A program made the translations under genes and the position numbers. From DATBLE01 sp963764565 (GTDB lineage: Bacteria; Actinomycetota; Thermoleophilia; Gaiellales; Gaiellaceae), in contig CAVXTD010000023.1 in NCBI GenBank assembly GCA_963764565.1, forward strand, positions 124,001 to 188,000: a stretch of DNA of 64,000 bases, given 5' to 3'. The notes beneath the pieces were generated by a model. The model saw only the letters and a program-made list of their open reading frames with translations. It was not told where the DNA came from and made no database searches. Each line of letters opens with the position of its first letter. Position 1 is the first letter of the stretch. This document shows positions 63,828 through 64,000 of the stretch, piece after piece.

Positions 63828-64000
63828 GTCGACGAGCGCTCGGCCGCTGCTCGACGGTCGAGGGGCTGAACGCCTACTACGGCAGCGCGCACGTGCTCCA
63901 GGACGTCTCCTTCGAGCTCGGCGACGAGGCGGTCGCGGTCGTCGGCCGGAACGGCATGGGCAAGACGACGCTCTGCGCCGCGATCATGGGCATCAGCCCG
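63824..64000 (+). CDS. Branched-chain-type ABC importer ATPase LivF-like, 3' end outside window
   Basis: Start of the second ATP-binding subunit. ATG 63824 overlaps the LivG-like stop. The N-terminal part reads VEGLNAYYGSAHVLQDVSF and the Walker A motif GRNGMGKTTLCAAIMGI, the GRNGxGKTT form characteristic of LivF. The frame is intact to the window edge. Confidence 0.87.
   Translation, partial: MSRRALGRCSTVEGLNAYYGSAHVLQDVSFELGDEAVAVVGRNGMGKTTLCAAIMGISP

Noticed and set aside
1..64000. CRISPR array, tRNA or rRNA genes
   Set aside because: Reading through all gaps between genes I found no regularly spaced repeats, cloverleaf-like sequence or rRNA signature.

Overview
The window is a high-GC, tightly packed bacterial chromosome segment. 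Gene style suggests an uncultivated soil or sediment actinobacterium, perhaps of the class Thermoleophilia: many GTG/TTG starts, ATGA/GTGA overlaps, start codons sitting just behind a -10 hexamer, an ECF sigma/YCII pair, LutABC and a Cox-type molybdenum hydroxylase. The taxonomy is inference from gene content only. I recognise no rRNA, tRNA or CRISPR array.

Layout. 1-3.7 kb: end of topA and a primary-type sigma factor, then a palindrome. 3.7-11.4 kb: an Opp/Dpp peptide-type ABC importer with two solute-binding proteins, two permeases and two ATPases. 11.4-17.5 kb: a membrane-anchored glycoside-hydrolase/deacetylase, a PLP dehydratase and lutABC for lactate oxidation. 17.5-18.1 kb: a REP-associated transposase (RAYT) cassette. 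18.1-20 kb: FAH-family hydrolase and MFS transporter. 20-24.3 kb: BchI/BchD-like AAA and von Willebrand proteins behind a TPP enzyme. 24.4-28.4 kb: sugar-acid type operon (SDR, FAH, aldehyde dehydrogenase) and an epimerase. 28.4-31.5 kb: B12-dependent diol/glycerol dehydratase and a deoxyribosyltransferase. 31.9-38.5 kb: acyl-CoA synthetase, tautomerases, cupin and a molybdenum hydroxylase whose large subunit is split in two. 38.6-46 kb: methyltransferase, flavin/F420 oxidoreductase-like protein, E1 alpha/beta 2-oxoacid dehydrogenase, metallo-lactamase-fold hydrolase and the CoxD/CoxE/XdhC maturation genes that fit the hydroxylase. 46-52 kb: REP-like palindromes, msrB, SMP-30 lactonase, isochorismatase-fold protein, Zn alcohol dehydrogenase, thioesterase, cupin/RidA pair, ECF sigma with YCII partner. 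52-58.8 kb: enoyl-CoA hydratase, acyl-CoA synthetase, PfkB kinase, M32 carboxypeptidase, DUF1858-like protein and LarA-like protein. 58.8-64 kb: VOC protein and a Liv-type ABC importer running off the right edge.

Taken together the region is catabolic. Importers bring in peptides and amino or organic acids. Dehydrogenases, FAH hydrolases, B12 dehydratase and a molybdenum hydroxylase oxidise small organic acids, diols and perhaps N-heterocycles. CoA ligases, thioesterase and hydratase handle acyl-CoA products.

Two features of the sequence matter to a user. First, many genes are broken by single-base indels, mostly +1. They are dense at 5.4-11.4 kb and 57.2-63.8 kb and often share a local context, so they look like consensus errors rather than gene decay; I report the intact gene span in each case. 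Second, three divergent gene pairs 22-24 bp apart share a symmetrical -10 element read in both directions, apparently giving leaderless transcripts on both sides. This is the most striking regulatory signal in the window.
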